NCBI RefSeq assembly: GCF_002975275.1
Contig: NZ_PCOQ01000003.1
Span: forward strand, 308,254 to 372,253
Reading direction: 5' to 3'
DNA from: Achromobacter sp. MYb9
GTDB taxonomy: Bacteria; Pseudomonadota; Gammaproteobacteria; Burkholderiales; Burkholderiaceae_B
Length of the DNA stretch: 64,000 nt
Position 1 is the stretch's first letter. Every line of letters begins with the position of its first letter. Of this stretch, positions 42,402-51,342 are shown piece by piece. Below the pieces are notes generated by a model. The model was given only the letters and a program-made list of their open reading frames with translations, made no database searches and was not told where the DNA came from. The position numbers were made by a program, and so were the translations under genes.

Positions 42402-42935
42402 ATGTCGGAAATCTGGCTGGAAATCTGGACCACCGTGCGCAGTGAATTCGCGGACATCCCGGACGTGGGCGAAGCCACGCGCATCCTGCTGCGGCTGGGC
42501 ATGGCCGTGATCCTGGGCGGCCTGTTGGGCTATGAGCGCGAACGCAGTGGCAAGGCCGCGGGCTTGCGTACCCACATGTTGGTGGCGCTGGGCGCGGCGA
42601 TTTTCGTGCTGGTGCCGTTGCAGGGCGGCATGCAGGTGGGCGACATCAGCCGCGTGCTGCAGGGCGTGATCGCCGGTATCGGCTTTCTGGGCGCGGGCGC
42701 CATCATCAAGCTAAGTGACGAACGTGAAATCCGCGGGCTGACCACCTCGGCAAGCATCTGGATGACTGCCGCGATCGGCGTGGCGGCCGGCATGGGCCGC
42801 GAGGCGACGGCACTGGTCAGCACCCTGATGGCCTTGTTTGTCCTGGCCGTGCTGCGGCGCGTGGAAGCGCGCATTTCCACGCCGCAGGAACAAAGCGTGA
42901 TTACGCCGGGCGTGAAGTCGAAAGGCAACACATGA
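42402..42935 (+). CDS. MgtC/SapB-family membrane protein
   Basis: A 177-residue inner-membrane protein with about five helices. The MgtC family motifs are present: RLGMAVILGGLLGYERERSGKAAGLRTHMLVALGAAIFVL, then GVIAGIGFLGAGAIIKL and GLTTSASIWMTAAIGVAAGMG. It is the hydrophobic half only, without the C-terminal ACT-like domain. MgtC proteins in other bacteria affect Mg2+ homeostasis and F1Fo ATPase. AAGGA lies seven bases upstream of the ATG used. Convergent with the next SDR. Confidence 0.88.
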   Translation: MSEIWLEIWTTVRSEFADIPDVGEATRILLRLGMAVILGGLLGYERERSGKAAGLRTHMLVALGAAIFVLVPLQGGMQVGDISRVLQGVIAGIGFLGAGAIIKLSDEREIRGLTTSASIWMTAAIGVAAGMGREATALVSTLMALFVLAVLRRVEARISTPQEQSVITPGVKSKGNT

Positions 42936-42956
42936 CGACGCCCGTCCGGCCGGCGG

Positions 42957-43703
42957 TCAAGTGCCGCCGGACACGTCGATGAACGAGCCGCTGGTGTAGC
43001 CGGCTTCGTCCGAGAACAGCCACAGCACCGCGCCGGCCACTTCTTCCACCGAACCGCCGCGGCGTAGCGGAATCACGCTTTTCAGCCGGTCGACGCGGCC
43101 GGGCTCGCCGCCGCTGGCATGCATGTCGGTGTAGATGGTGCCGGGGCGCACGCCGTTCACGCGGATGCCTTCGGGCGCCACTTCCTTGGACAGACCGATG
43201 GTCAACGTATCCAGCGCGCCTTTGGACGCCGCATAGTCCACATATTCATTGGGCGAACCCAGGCGCGCGGCCGCGGACGACACGTTGACGATAGCGCCGC
43301 CCTGGCCGCCGTGGCGGGGCGACATCCGCCGTACGGCCTCGCGGGCGCAGAGGAAGGCGCCGATGACATTGGTGGACAGCACGCGCAGCAGGCGGTCGGC
43401 GTCCATGTCGTCGACGCGCATCTGTTTTTCAAGAATGCCGGCATTGTTGACCAGTGCGTCCACCCGGCCCAGGCGCTCGTCCAGCGTGCGGAACATCTGC
43501 AGCACCTGGTCTTCCTGCGAAACATCTGCCTGGATGGCGACGGCGTGGCCGCCTTGGCGCTGTATGTCGGCCACGACCGCGTCGGCAGCGCCCGCATGGG
43601 TGCGATAGTTGACGCCAACGGCGTAGCCGCGGCGGGCGGCCAACTTGGCGACGGCGGCGCCGATGCCGCGGCTGCCTCCGGTGACGAGCATGACTTTGGA
43701 CAT
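42957..43703 (-). CDS. SDR-family oxidoreductase
   Basis: A 248-residue classical SDR. Motifs: TGGSRGIG (cofactor), NNAG, catalytic Ser in NVSSAAARLG and YAASK, and a C-terminal SGSFIDVSGGT. ATG 43703 was chosen because the upstream open frame (to 43850) overlaps a cupin gene and has no domain character. It resembles FabG-like or glucose dehydrogenase-like enzymes. It follows the cupin gene on the same strand with a 41-bp gap. Confidence 0.88.
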   Translation of the reverse strand: MSKVMLVTGGSRGIGAAVAKLAARRGYAVGVNYRTHAGAADAVVADIQRQGGHAVAIQADVSQEDQVLQMFRTLDERLGRVDALVNNAGILEKQMRVDDMDADRLLRVLSTNVIGAFLCAREAVRRMSPRHGGQGGAIVNVSSAAARLGSPNEYVDYAASKGALDTLTIGLSKEVAPEGIRVNGVRPGTIYTDMHASGGEPGRVDRLKSVIPLRRGGSVEEVAGAVLWLFSDEAGYTSGSFIDVSGGT

Positions 43704-43744
43704 GGCTTTCTCCTGGGTGATTGCCACGTTAGCAGAACGGGGGC

Positions 43745-44113
43745 TTAAATCCACACGTCGTTGGGAGCACTGCGCGCGCCGCCCTGGTCGCCGGTATTCA
43801 CGACGCCACAGGGCTCGATCAGCATCAGGTGCGTTTCTTCCTGCGCGCACGGCTTGTGTTCCACGCCCTTCGGGATGACCGTCATTTCGCCAGGGCCCAG
43901 GTCGACATGGCCGTCGCGCAGTTCGATGCGCAAGCGGCCGCTGACGACGATGAAGGTCTCGTCGGTGTCGGCATGGCTGTGCCAGACGAATTCGCCTTGC
44001 ACCTTGACCACCTTGAACTGGTAGTCGTTCATCTGGGCGATGACCTTCGGCTGCCAGTGTTCCGAGAACAGCGACAGTTTGCCGGCGATATTGATGGCGG
44101 GAATAAGGGACAT
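43745..44113 (-). CDS. Small cupin-domain protein
   Basis: A 122-residue single-domain cupin. Motif 1: [26 protein letters not shown], with His-Thr-Glu-type metal ligands; motif 2: [19 protein letters not shown]. It probably binds a divalent metal. The partner and substrate are unknown. It lies between an AraC gene and an SDR gene, all on the minus strand. Confidence 0.85.
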   Translation of the reverse strand: MSLIPAINIAGKLSLFSEHWQPKVIAQMNDYQFKVVKVQGEFVWHSHADTDETFIVVSGRLRIELRDGHVDLGPGEMTVIPKGVEHKPCAQEETHLMLIEPCGVVNTGDQGGARSAPNDVWI

Positions 44114-44204
44114 GACGTGGGCTCGAAAAGAAAGGACGCCCGCAGCATAGGGTGCCTGGCCGCGCCCCGTCTTGTACGTTCTTGCAGGTTTCCGGGGCCG
44201 GCCG

Positions 44205-45014
44205 TCAGCCGTGCAACATCCGTCGCCAGCGATCCGGCGTCATGCCATAGGTCTGGACATGGCGGTGCGTCAGGTGACTTTGGTCGGTGAAACCGGCGCT
44301 GGCCGCGGCGTCCGCCAGCGGCTGGCCGGCGGCGATCAAGCGGCGGGCCAAATCCAGCCGGCGCAGCATCACGTAGCGGTAGGGGCTGGTGCCGAACAGC
44401 GCGCGGAAATCGCGCGACAGGCGCCAGCGGTCGGTGCCCGCCGCCTCTGCCAACTGGTCCAGCGTGATGGGTTGGCCTGGCGATGCGTGGATGAACTGGC
44501 GGGCGCGTTCGGCCGCGGCGTAGTCGGCGGCGCGGCGCCCTTGCGGACGGCCGGCGGCGGCGCACAGCGCATGGGCCAGGTCGTACAGCGCATCGTCTTC
44601 CTGCAAGGGGTCGATCGCGGCCTGGGTGCTTTGCAGCAGCGCGCCACTGGCGGCGTGCAGCCGTGGGTCGGCCGAGATGCCGCCCGGGACGAACGGCAGC
44701 GGCCGGCCGCCCAAAATCTGCTGGATCAGCGCGGGTTCGACGTAGATCATGCGGTAATGGAAGCCGGCTTCGGTGCCTGCCTGGCCGTCATGCGGCTCGT
44801 CGGGATGCAGCACGATGGTGCTGCCTGGCAGGCTGTGCCGGAATGCGCGGCGGTAGTGGAAGCTCTGCACGCCCGACAGCGTGCGCCCGATGGCGTACGT
44901 GTCGTGGCGGTGCATGTCGTAGCCATGACCGCCGAAGTAGGCTTCGATGCGCTCCACGTGGCCCGAGGGCGCGGCGCGCAGTATCCAGTCCTGCTTCGGT
45001 TTGGCCGACATCAT
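44205..45014 (-). CDS. AraC-family regulator
   Basis: A 269-residue regulator. The N-terminal arm has a cupin-type sensor ([28 protein letters not shown]). The C-terminal half has two helix-turn-helix units ([26 protein letters not shown] and [28 protein letters not shown]). ATG 45014 was used; GTG 45023 is possible. It follows a VOC-family gene by 19 bp and is likely co-transcribed with it. It resembles the AraC regulator at 59809-60612 in architecture. Confidence 0.87.
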   Translation of the reverse strand: MMSAKPKQDWILRAAPSGHVERIEAYFGGHGYDMHRHDTYAIGRTLSGVQSFHYRRAFRHSLPGSTIVLHPDEPHDGQAGTEAGFHYRMIYVEPALIQQILGGRPLPFVPGGISADPRLHAASGALLQSTQAAIDPLQEDDALYDLAHALCAAAGRPQGRRAADYAAAERARQFIHASPGQPITLDQLAEAAGTDRWRLSRDFRALFGTSPYRYVMLRRLDLARRLIAAGQPLADAAASAGFTDQSHLTHRHVQTYGMTPDRWRRMLHG

Positions 45015-45033
45015 GGCGGACACGCGGCAGGGT

Positions 45034-45420
45034 CTACTTCTTCACCTGCACCAGCACGAACTCGTTGCCGTACAGGTCGATGAAGTGGGCGTAGACGGTG
45101 GCGTCGTCATGGACGGGTTCTTTGGTGAAGCGCACGCCCCGGGCGGCGAACTGGCTGTGATCGCGCACCACGTCGTCGGTGTAGAACACGCCGACCGGCT
45201 GGCCGCCGGTCTGGTCGCCGACGCGGTCGCGCTGCGCCTGGGTCAGGGCTTGCAGCAGCCAGACGCCCACGGCAGGCTGTGCCGGCAGGCGCAGGTGCAC
45301 ATACCGCTGCGGGCCCACGGGCATATCGACGAACACCTCCATGCCGAGCTTGTCTTGGTAGAAAGAAATGGCGGTGTCGTAGTCGTTCACGAGAAGGACA
45401 AGACGGCCCAGCGAATGCAT
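45034..45420 (-). CDS. VOC-superfamily (glyoxalase-like) protein
   Basis: A 128-residue protein with the betaalphabetabetabeta pattern of the vicinal-oxygen-chelate fold: MHSLGRLVLLVNDYDTAISFYQDKLGMEVF, and the second metal site region HFIDLYGNEFVLVQVKK. Such proteins act as dioxygenases, glyoxalases or resistance proteins. It is the first gene of a two-gene operon with the AraC regulator. Confidence 0.85.
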   Translation of the reverse strand: MHSLGRLVLLVNDYDTAISFYQDKLGMEVFVDMPVGPQRYVHLRLPAQPAVGVWLLQALTQAQRDRVGDQTGGQPVGVFYTDDVVRDHSQFAARGVRFTKEPVHDDATVYAHFIDLYGNEFVLVQVKK

Positions 45421-45474
45421 GTCAGGACTCTCTTTGAGGTTAAGCGTGCGGCTATGCTAACCCGCCGCGACGCT

Positions 45475-46482
45475 TTACCGACTATCGGCCTCCCGCAGCA
45501 ACCGCAGGCCCACCAGGGGATAGCGGGTTTCCTGGGTGTTCCAGTTGCGGTAGGACGATCGGGTGTAAAGCGCCCAGGTGTGCCAGGAGCCGCCTCGGCG
45601 AACCCGCACATTGCCGCTGCCAGGGCCCTGCGGGTCGTCCGTGGGCGAATGGGCGTAGTAGTCCTCGCCATACCAATCCGCCACCCATTCCCAGGCGTTG
45701 CCGTGCATGTCATACAGGCCGAACGCATTCGGCGCGTAGCTGGCCACGGGCGCGGTGAAGGTGTGCCCGTCGTGGCGCGCGGACGCGAATGCCTGCCATT
45801 TCGGCCACAGCGGTTTGGCGTCGGCGTCGAAACCGTTGCCGGCGTCGGGCATGCCAGCCGGATCGTCGCCGTTCTGGTAGCGCGTGCGTGTGCCGGCGCG
45901 GCAGGCGTATTCCCATTCGGCCTCAGTGGGCAGCCGGTAGGTGCGGCCTTCCTTCTGGGTGAGCCAACGGGCCAGGGCCTGGGCGTCGTTCCAGCTGATG
46001 TTCACCACGGGATGGTCGTCGGTTTGGGCAAAGCCCGGATTGCGCCACGAGTAGCGGCGGTCGCGGCCTTCGAAGGCGTCGCCGCTTTCGGACCGGTCGG
46101 GGTCGTAGGCGGCGTTGTAGCCGTAGCCGCCGGTGCCGTCGGCCTCGGATTCCGGCACGTAGCCGGAGGCTTCGATAAAGCGCCGGAACTGGCCCACCGT
46201 GACTTCCGTGCGTTCCAGGTAGAACGGGCGGGTGATGCGCACGGTATGCACGGGCGCTTCGTCAAACAGCTGGGCGAATCGGTCCTTGGGATATTGCGGA
46301 TAGTCGCGCGCCAGCGTCTCGGGCGCTTCGTCGCTGCCCATCTGGAAGGCGCCGGCGGGGATGGCCACGAATTCCATGCCCAGCGAATTCCGGATCACGG
46401 CAGGCGGGTCGGCGGGCGGCGCCGCCAGCAGCGGGGTCGACAGCAGGAAATTGGCAAGCAACAGGCTGGAACGGATACGCAT
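45475..46482 (-). CDS. Exported SUMF1/formylglycine-generating-enzyme-like protein
   Basis: A 335-residue protein with a signal peptide (cleavage near LLAAPP, residue 21). The SUMF1 fold is clear: FVAIPAGAFQMGSD, FYLERTEVTVGQFRRFIEASGY, HPVVNISWNDAQALARWLT, YRLPTEAEWEYACRAGT, GLYDMHGNAWEWVADWYG and RVRRGGSWHTWALYTRSSYRNW. The copper-binding Cys pair of true formylglycine-generating enzymes is not seen in the C-terminal GSW segment, so another activity is likely, as in EgtB- or PvdO-type relatives. Location periplasmic. Confidence 0.86.
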   Translation of the reverse strand: MRIRSSLLLANFLLSTPLLAAPPADPPAVIRNSLGMEFVAIPAGAFQMGSDEAPETLARDYPQYPKDRFAQLFDEAPVHTVRITRPFYLERTEVTVGQFRRFIEASGYVPESEADGTGGYGYNAAYDPDRSESGDAFEGRDRRYSWRNPGFAQTDDHPVVNISWNDAQALARWLTQKEGRTYRLPTEAEWEYACRAGTRTRYQNGDDPAGMPDAGNGFDADAKPLWPKWQAFASARHDGHTFTAPVASYAPNAFGLYDMHGNAWEWVADWYGEDYYAHSPTDDPQGPGSGNVRVRRGGSWHTWALYTRSSYRNWNTQETRYPLVGLRLLREADSR

Positions 46483-46588
46483 GGAGAGTCGCGGGCGCGG
46501 GTGCGCAGGGCCAAGGGTGCGACATAGTAGGGCCGCCGCGCACGGCCGACCAGACGCGGGGAACCCTCATGCGCCCGGGGGCCAGCGT

Positions 46589-47248
46589 TCAACCTGCCTT
46601 GCGCAAGGTGAAATTGATCCGCTGGCTGCCCAGCTTGGGGTGCGGTAGATCCTTCATCGGCATCACGCCGTGATACCGCAGCCGGTCCACGCCGCCCCAG
46701 ACCACCACGTCGCCGTGCAGCAAGGGCACGCGCAGGGTTTTGTCCGAACGTTCGTTGCCGCCGAACAGGAAGACGGCGGGCATGCCAAGCGACACGGAGA
46801 CGATGGGCGCGCTGTAGTCGCGTTCGTTCTTGTCCTGGTGCAGCGACAGGCGCGCCCCCGGCTCGTACCGGTTGACCAGGCAGGCGTCCGGCGTAAAACC
46901 GGGAAAACCGGCATCGGCCGCCGCGGCCCGCGCCAACGCCAGGAAGGCGGGCGGCAGGTCCGGCCAGGGCTGGCCGGACAGCGGGTCGATGCGCGCATAG
47001 CGGTAGCCGTGTGCGTCCGTCGTCCAGCCCCATTGCCCGCAATTGGTCAGCGCCACCGACATGGTGTAGCCGCCCGGCGTCTGCATGTGCCGGAAGGGCG
47101 ATTGCGTGGTCACGGCGTCCACCCCTTGTAGCAGCGCGTCGACGAACGGCAGCGCGAATCCGCGCAACACGAACGATTGGGGGCCGATCGCCTCGCGTCC
47201 GCTTTGCGCGGTGTCGTGGTCGCCAAACAGATCCAGCGTCATGCTCAT
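46589..47248 (-). CDS. alkB: AlkB-family 2OG-Fe(II) DNA/RNA demethylase
   Basis: A 219-residue protein close in size to E. coli AlkB. Signature residues: the HxD iron site LHQDKNERDY, substrate-binding and fold motif APIVSVSLGMPAVFLFGG, the distal His in RYHGVMPMK and the 2OG-binding Arg pair near QRINFTLRKAG. It removes alkyl lesions from nucleic acid bases by oxidation. The ATG overlaps the stop of the upstream oxygenase gene (ATGA), so the two are co-translated. Confidence 0.93.
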   Translation of the reverse strand: MSMTLDLFGDHDTAQSGREAIGPQSFVLRGFALPFVDALLQGVDAVTTQSPFRHMQTPGGYTMSVALTNCGQWGWTTDAHGYRYARIDPLSGQPWPDLPPAFLALARAAAADAGFPGFTPDACLVNRYEPGARLSLHQDKNERDYSAPIVSVSLGMPAVFLFGGNERSDKTLRVPLLHGDVVVWGGVDRLRYHGVMPMKDLPHPKLGSQRINFTLRKAG

Positions 47249-47955
47249 TGCGCGTCGTGGAAGATCAGGCCCAGCGTGTGGCGCCGGCCGCTGCGCAAGG
47301 CACTGACGCCGTGCCGCATGGCGGTCCTGCGCCAACCCCGCGCACCGGGCACCGGCCGCTGGTTCACGGTGAAAATCAGCGCGTCGCCCTGTTGCAGCGG
47401 CAGCACGTCCGCCCGCTGCTCGCGGCTGCTGGTTTCCGTCATCACGAATTCCCCTCCCGTGAAATCCACGCCGGGGCGCGACAAGAGCACCGCCACCTGC
47501 AAGGGAAACACGTGTTCGCCATACAGGTCTTGATGCAGGCAGTTGTAGTCGCCCGGGCCATATTCCAAAATCAGCGGGGTGGGTCGGCGTTGGCCAGCGT
47601 CGTGGCAGCGCTGCAGGAAGGCCGCATGATCGGCCGGATACTGCACGGCGATACCCAATTGCCGGTTCCACCGGTTCGCGATCGGCGCCAGCCGTGGATA
47701 CAAGGCGGTGCGCAGATGCGCCAGCAATGGCGGCAGCGGATAGGAAAAGTACTTGTATTCGCCGCGGCCGAAGCCATGCCGCGCCATCACGATACGGCTG
47801 CGGTAGCCATCCGTCGCCGAATAGCCGGCCGCAAGCGACGCGCATTGCGCGGGCGTCAGCAGCCCCGGCGCGATGGCGTTGCCATGCGCATCCAGCGATT
47901 CGGCGATCCGGACCCAATCTAGGTCCGGCAAGGAGGGGGCGGGCAGGGCATCCAT
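47245..47955 (-). CDS. 2OG-Fe(II) oxygenase in operon with alkB
   Basis: A 236-residue oxygenase with a complete facial triad: H141-Q-D143 (CLHQDLYGEHVFPLQ) and H215 (MRHGVSALRSGRRHTLG), with Arg222 or Arg225 as the likely 2OG ligand. It shares VDFTGGEFVMTE with the oxygenase at 39969-40598. Placement directly upstream of alkB with overlapping stop and start suggests a related role, perhaps in nucleic acid or alkylation-damage metabolism. The substrate is not known. Confidence 0.84.
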   Translation of the reverse strand: MDALPAPSLPDLDWVRIAESLDAHGNAIAPGLLTPAQCASLAAGYSATDGYRSRIVMARHGFGRGEYKYFSYPLPPLLAHLRTALYPRLAPIANRWNRQLGIAVQYPADHAAFLQRCHDAGQRRPTPLILEYGPGDYNCLHQDLYGEHVFPLQVAVLLSRPGVDFTGGEFVMTETSSREQRADVLPLQQGDALIFTVNQRPVPGARGWRRTAMRHGVSALRSGRRHTLGLIFHDAQ

Positions 47956-48040
47956 GACGTCGGGGCGGCCAGGCAGGAAATAGGGAAAAACCAGTCTACG
48001 CCTGCTCGCCGTCAGGCGAACTCCGCTTGTTGCGCGGTGC

Positions 48041-49585
48041 TCATAGCAACGGCTCCAGCGGCAGCAGCGATACGAACCAGACGGAAAACCGCTTCCACGC
48101 GGTGGTGCCCGGTTCGGTGTCGTGGCGAAGGGTTTCCCCGTTGCGCTGCTCCAGCCAGTACAGGTCGCCCTTGTCGTCCAGGCAGACGCGGTAGGCCACG
48201 TCGGGAAGGTCCTGCTTGAAGGCGTCGGCGATGCGGCGCGCCAGCGTCGGGCTGTCGATCACGAAACCCAGTTCCGTGTTCAAGGTGGCCGAGCGCGGGT
48301 CGAAGTTGAACGACCCGACGAAGATGCGCTGGCCGTCCACGGCAAACGTCTTGGCATGCAGGCTGGAACCCGAGCTGCCGAAGGGGCCCATGCTCTTGTT
48401 GCGCTCGACCTCGCCCGACATGCGCTTCATCTCGAACAATTCCACGCCGCTGGCCAGCAGGTCCTTGCGGCGCTTGGCGTAGCCGGAATGCACCACGGCG
48501 ACGTCGGTCGCTTCCAGGGCATTGGTCAGCACCTGCACCTTGACGCCACTTTTGGCCAATTTCGCGAAGGCTTCCGTGCCGGCCGCGGTGGGCACGAAAT
48601 ACGGCGACACCAGTTCCAGGTTGGTCGTCGGCGCGCCGATGATTTCATGCAGCTGGTGCGGCAGCATCGCTTCGGGCGGCGCGGTGCCCAGCGTCTTGCG
48701 CGGGTCGTCGCTGACCATGCGGGTGTTGGCCCATTCCAGGCTGAGATCGCCTTGCAGCAGCTGCCGGATGAACGGAAGTTGCCTCATGGCGTCGGCGTAG
48801 GTGGCGGCCTCGGGCGACTTTTCCACCTTGCCGGCGCGTTGTTCCAGCGCGGCCAGGGCGCCGGGTTCCGCTTTCTTCAATAGCCGGTCCACGGGGTAGG
48901 CGGACTCGCTGGCCCAGTATCGGTCGAAGTCCGTCGATACGTCGTTGACGGCCGCGCCGATCGCCAGCACGTCCAGGTCCGTGAACAACACGCCGTTGGT
49001 TGCGCCGAAGTACTCGTCGCCAATATTGCGGCCGCCAATGATGGTGGCCTGGTTGTCCGCCGTGAAGGACTTGTTATGCATGCGCCGATTCAGGCGGCTG
49101 AAGTCCGTGACATATCCCAGCGGCTTTGGCCAGCGCAGCACAAAGGGGTTGTACAGGCGGACTTCGATATTGGGGTGTTCGTCCATCGCGGCCAGCACCG
49201 TGTCAAGACCCGCCGGGCCGTTGTCGTCCAGCAGCAGGCGCACGCGCACGCCGCGGCCGGCCGCCGCGTGCAGGGCTTCCAGCAGCATCGTGCCCGTCAT
49301 GTCGTCGTGCCAGATGTAGTACTGCACGTCCAGGCTGCGCTCGGCGACGTGCGCCAGCATCATGCGGGCGGCGAAGGCGTCATACGGGTTGGAGAGCGGG
49401 TGGATGCCCGACTTGCCGGGGTGGGCCGCCGCCAGTGGCGTAATGCCGCGGCCCAATGAGGTGGCGGCCGATTGCTCGGGCGTCAGCGTCCGGGATTCGT
49501 TGCGCTTGTCCAGCGGAGGCAGGCTGCATCCGCTTAAAAACGAAAGGCAGAGGGCGGTCATAAGTAGGGGTTTGGCCAAAAGCAT
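48041..49585 (-). CDS. Phospholipase D-like cardiolipin synthase, ClsC type
   Basis: A 514-residue lipoprotein with an LSGC lipobox (Cys about 20). Two HKD motifs mark the phospholipase D fold: HNKSFTADNQATIIGGRNIGDEYF and HAKTFAVDGQRIFVGSFNFDPRSA. The family includes E. coli ClsC/YmdC, which makes cardiolipin from two phospholipids. Start at 49585; the frame further upstream has no RBS or domain and would overlap the XRE operator. Divergent from the XRE-cupin regulator. Confidence 0.87.
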   Translation of the reverse strand: MLLAKPLLMTALCLSFLSGCSLPPLDKRNESRTLTPEQSAATSLGRGITPLAAAHPGKSGIHPLSNPYDAFAARMMLAHVAERSLDVQYYIWHDDMTGTMLLEALHAAAGRGVRVRLLLDDNGPAGLDTVLAAMDEHPNIEVRLYNPFVLRWPKPLGYVTDFSRLNRRMHNKSFTADNQATIIGGRNIGDEYFGATNGVLFTDLDVLAIGAAVNDVSTDFDRYWASESAYPVDRLLKKAEPGALAALEQRAGKVEKSPEAATYADAMRQLPFIRQLLQGDLSLEWANTRMVSDDPRKTLGTAPPEAMLPHQLHEIIGAPTTNLELVSPYFVPTAAGTEAFAKLAKSGVKVQVLTNALEATDVAVVHSGYAKRRKDLLASGVELFEMKRMSGEVERNKSMGPFGSSGSSLHAKTFAVDGQRIFVGSFNFDPRSATLNTELGFVIDSPTLARRIADAFKQDLPDVAYRVCLDDKGDLYWLEQRNGETLRHDTEPGTTAWKRFSVWFVSLLPLEPLL

Positions 49586-49630
49586 GCCCGTATTGTGCCG
49601 AAAAAACCCCGGCCGGCTGGGTCTTGAAGA

Positions 49631-49667
49631 TTTTCCATATTTGGAATAAATTCCCGAATATGGAAAA
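49631..49667. promoter_or_regulatory. Nested palindrome spanning the XRE-cupin start codon
   Basis: An 11-bp perfect inverted repeat TTTTCCATATT/AATATGGAAAA (49631-49641 and 49657-49667) flanks an inner GGAATAAATTCC dyad. The right arm contains the ATG at 49660. It also overlaps the upstream region of the divergent phospholipase gene. A likely autoregulatory operator for the XRE-cupin protein. Confidence 0.75.
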
Positions 49668-50229
49668 CACGCCAATCGATGCCGATCTGGACCGGCGTAT
49701 CGCCCAGCGGTTGAAGGCGCTGCGGCAAGAGCGCGGCTGGTCCCTGGATGAATTGGCCGGCCTGGCCGGCGTCAGTCGCGCCACGCTGTCGCGGCTGGAA
49801 AACGCCGACGTCAGCCCTACCGCCAGCGTGCTGGGCAAGCTGTGCGCGGCCCATGGCCTCACGATGTCGCGGCTGATGATGATGGTGGAAGACGATTTCG
49901 TGCCGCTGGTGCCCGAACGCGAACAGACCGTGTGGGTCGATGACAGCGCGGGCTTCCGCCGGCGTTCGGTGTCGCCGCCCGCGCAGCAGTTGGCGGGCGA
50001 AGTGCTGGCCTGCGAACTGGCGGCCGGCGCGCGCATCACCTATGACCATTCGCCGCGGCCGGGCCTTGAGCACCATTTGCTGATGCTGGAAGGCGAGTTG
50101 CACATCACTGTCGACGGCCAGACCCATGCCTTGGCGCCGGGCGATTGCCTGCGCTATCAATTGTTCGGCGCCAGCCTTTTCATCACACCGCCGCATCGCG
50201 GCGCCCGCTACCTGCTCTTCATCGTCTGA
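49660..50229 (+). CDS. XRE-family regulator with cupin domain
   Basis: A 189-residue regulator. Residues 10-65 are an XRE helix-turn-helix (RIAQRLKALRQERGWSLDELAGLAGVSRATLSRLENADVSPTASVLGKL). Residues 100-185 form a cupin domain (PRPGLEHHLLMLEGELHITVDGQTHALAPGDCLRYQLFG). Such regulators often control nearby transporters or acetyltransferases. The GNAT gene follows after 6 bp and is probably co-transcribed. The ATG used lies inside the palindrome. Confidence 0.9.
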   Translation: MENTPIDADLDRRIAQRLKALRQERGWSLDELAGLAGVSRATLSRLENADVSPTASVLGKLCAAHGLTMSRLMMMVEDDFVPLVPEREQTVWVDDSAGFRRRSVSPPAQQLAGEVLACELAAGARITYDHSPRPGLEHHLLMLEGELHITVDGQTHALAPGDCLRYQLFGASLFITPPHRGARYLLFIV

Positions 50230-50235
50230 ACTGCC

Positions 50236-50799
50236 ATGTCCGACCACCACGCTACCCTTGAATTGACCCTGCTGACGGCGGAAGACGCCGCAGCCAATCT
50301 GCCCGCGCTGGGCGAACTGCTGCATGCCTGCGTGCAGGGCGGGGCCAGCGTCAGTTTCGTCCTGCCGTATTCGCCCGACGACGCGCAAGCCTTCTGGCGC
50401 ACCAAGATCCTGCCGGCGCTGCCCGGCGGCAAACTCGCGTTGTGGGTGGCGCAGCAAGACGGCCGCATCGCGGGATCGGTGCAATTGGACAGCGACACGC
50501 CGCCCAACCAGCCGCATCGCGCCGAGGTGCGCAAACTGCTGGTGCACCCCGATTTCCGCCGTCGCGGCATCGCCCGCCGCTTGATGCGCGAGGCGGAAGC
50601 CCACGCGGCCCGCATCGGCCGCAGCCTGCTCACGCTGGATACGCGCAGCGGCGACAGCGCCGAACCGCTATACGCATCGTTGGGTTATGTAGCGGTCGGA
50701 CGGATCCCCGATTTCAGCCGCGATCCGCATGACGCGGGCAAGCTGGATGCCACGACGATCATGTACAAACGGATCGGTACGCTGGCGCCAGCGCAGTGA
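50236..50799 (+). CDS. GNAT-family N-acetyltransferase
   Basis: A 187-residue acetyltransferase with the acetyl-CoA site EVRKLLVHPDFRRRGIARRLMREAEAHA and the following LLTLDTRSGDSAEPLYASLGY strand-helix. Acceptor not known; antibiotic, polyamine and peptide substrates are all possible in this family. Six bases separate it from the XRE-cupin gene. Confidence 0.88.
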   Translation: MSDHHATLELTLLTAEDAAANLPALGELLHACVQGGASVSFVLPYSPDDAQAFWRTKILPALPGGKLALWVAQQDGRIAGSVQLDSDTPPNQPHRAEVRKLLVHPDFRRRGIARRLMREAEAHAARIGRSLLTLDTRSGDSAEPLYASLGYVAVGRIPDFSRDPHDAGKLDATTIMYKRIGTLAPAQ

Positions 50800-50808
50800 T
50801 GCGGCAGC

Positions 50809-50831
50809 AAAAAGGCCACCCTTGGGTGGCC
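50809..50831 (-). terminator. Rho-independent terminator
   Basis: On the minus strand a perfect 8-bp GGCCACCC/GGGTGGCC stem with a two-base loop is followed by a run of five T. It lies 22 bp downstream of the stop of the hypothetical gene at 50854-51186 and fits termination of that transcript. It may also slow the convergent GNAT transcript. Confidence 0.8.
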
Positions 50832-50853
50832 ATCGCGCTTAGTCAGAACCCGT

Positions 50854-51186
50854 TCAAGCCAGCGGCTTGATCCCCACGCTGTACGGAGGCGCGTTGCCGC
50901 GTGCGGCGGCCTTGATCTTCAGCATCGAGCCGCCCGGCGTGAACTCGAAATCTTGAAGCGGCACTTCGAACCACTGGTGGAAGCTGGTGCGGGAAAACTC
51001 CGGCACCCAGACTTTGGCGCGGCGGGCATCGCAGTGGAACTCGACCAGCGTGCGGTCGATGCCCAGGGGGCGAGTGTTGCCGATGCGGTAGCTGACGCGC
51101 AGTTCGGCGCTTTCGGTCGAGCCGGGGCGCCAGGTCAGGCCGATGGATTCCATGAATTGTTCAATCGCCTGAATGCCGCGATACAT
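50854..51186 (-). CDS. Hypothetical protein (110 residues)
   Basis: A soluble, beta-rich protein with no signal peptide or recognised domain. It contains VEFHCDARRAKVWVPEF and SFHQWFEVPLQDFEF. A good intrinsic terminator follows, which supports a real transcript. It is flanked by an alpha/beta hydrolase gene upstream on the same strand, 156 bp away. Function unknown. Confidence 0.7.
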   Translation of the reverse strand: MYRGIQAIEQFMESIGLTWRPGSTESAELRVSYRIGNTRPLGIDRTLVEFHCDARRAKVWVPEFSRTSFHQWFEVPLQDFEFTPGGSMLKIKAAARGNAPPYSVGIKPLA

Positions 51187-51342
51187 AGCTGACTCCGAAT
51201 GCTGTCGGGCGCTGCGCGCCCACTAAAATCCGCCGCTTGCCGCGGCGGGAAACAGAGGGATTATCCGCCATTCCGAGGCAGCCTGCCCAGCCGCCGCCCC
51301 GGTCGAGCCCGAGCAGGGGCGATTGTCCGGGCGGCCGCGGGC

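Noticed and set aside
42950..42970. CCGGCGG/CCGCCGG hairpin between mgtC-like gene and SDR as terminator
   Set aside because: It overlaps the SDR stop codon region and lacks a T-tract; not strong enough to annotate.
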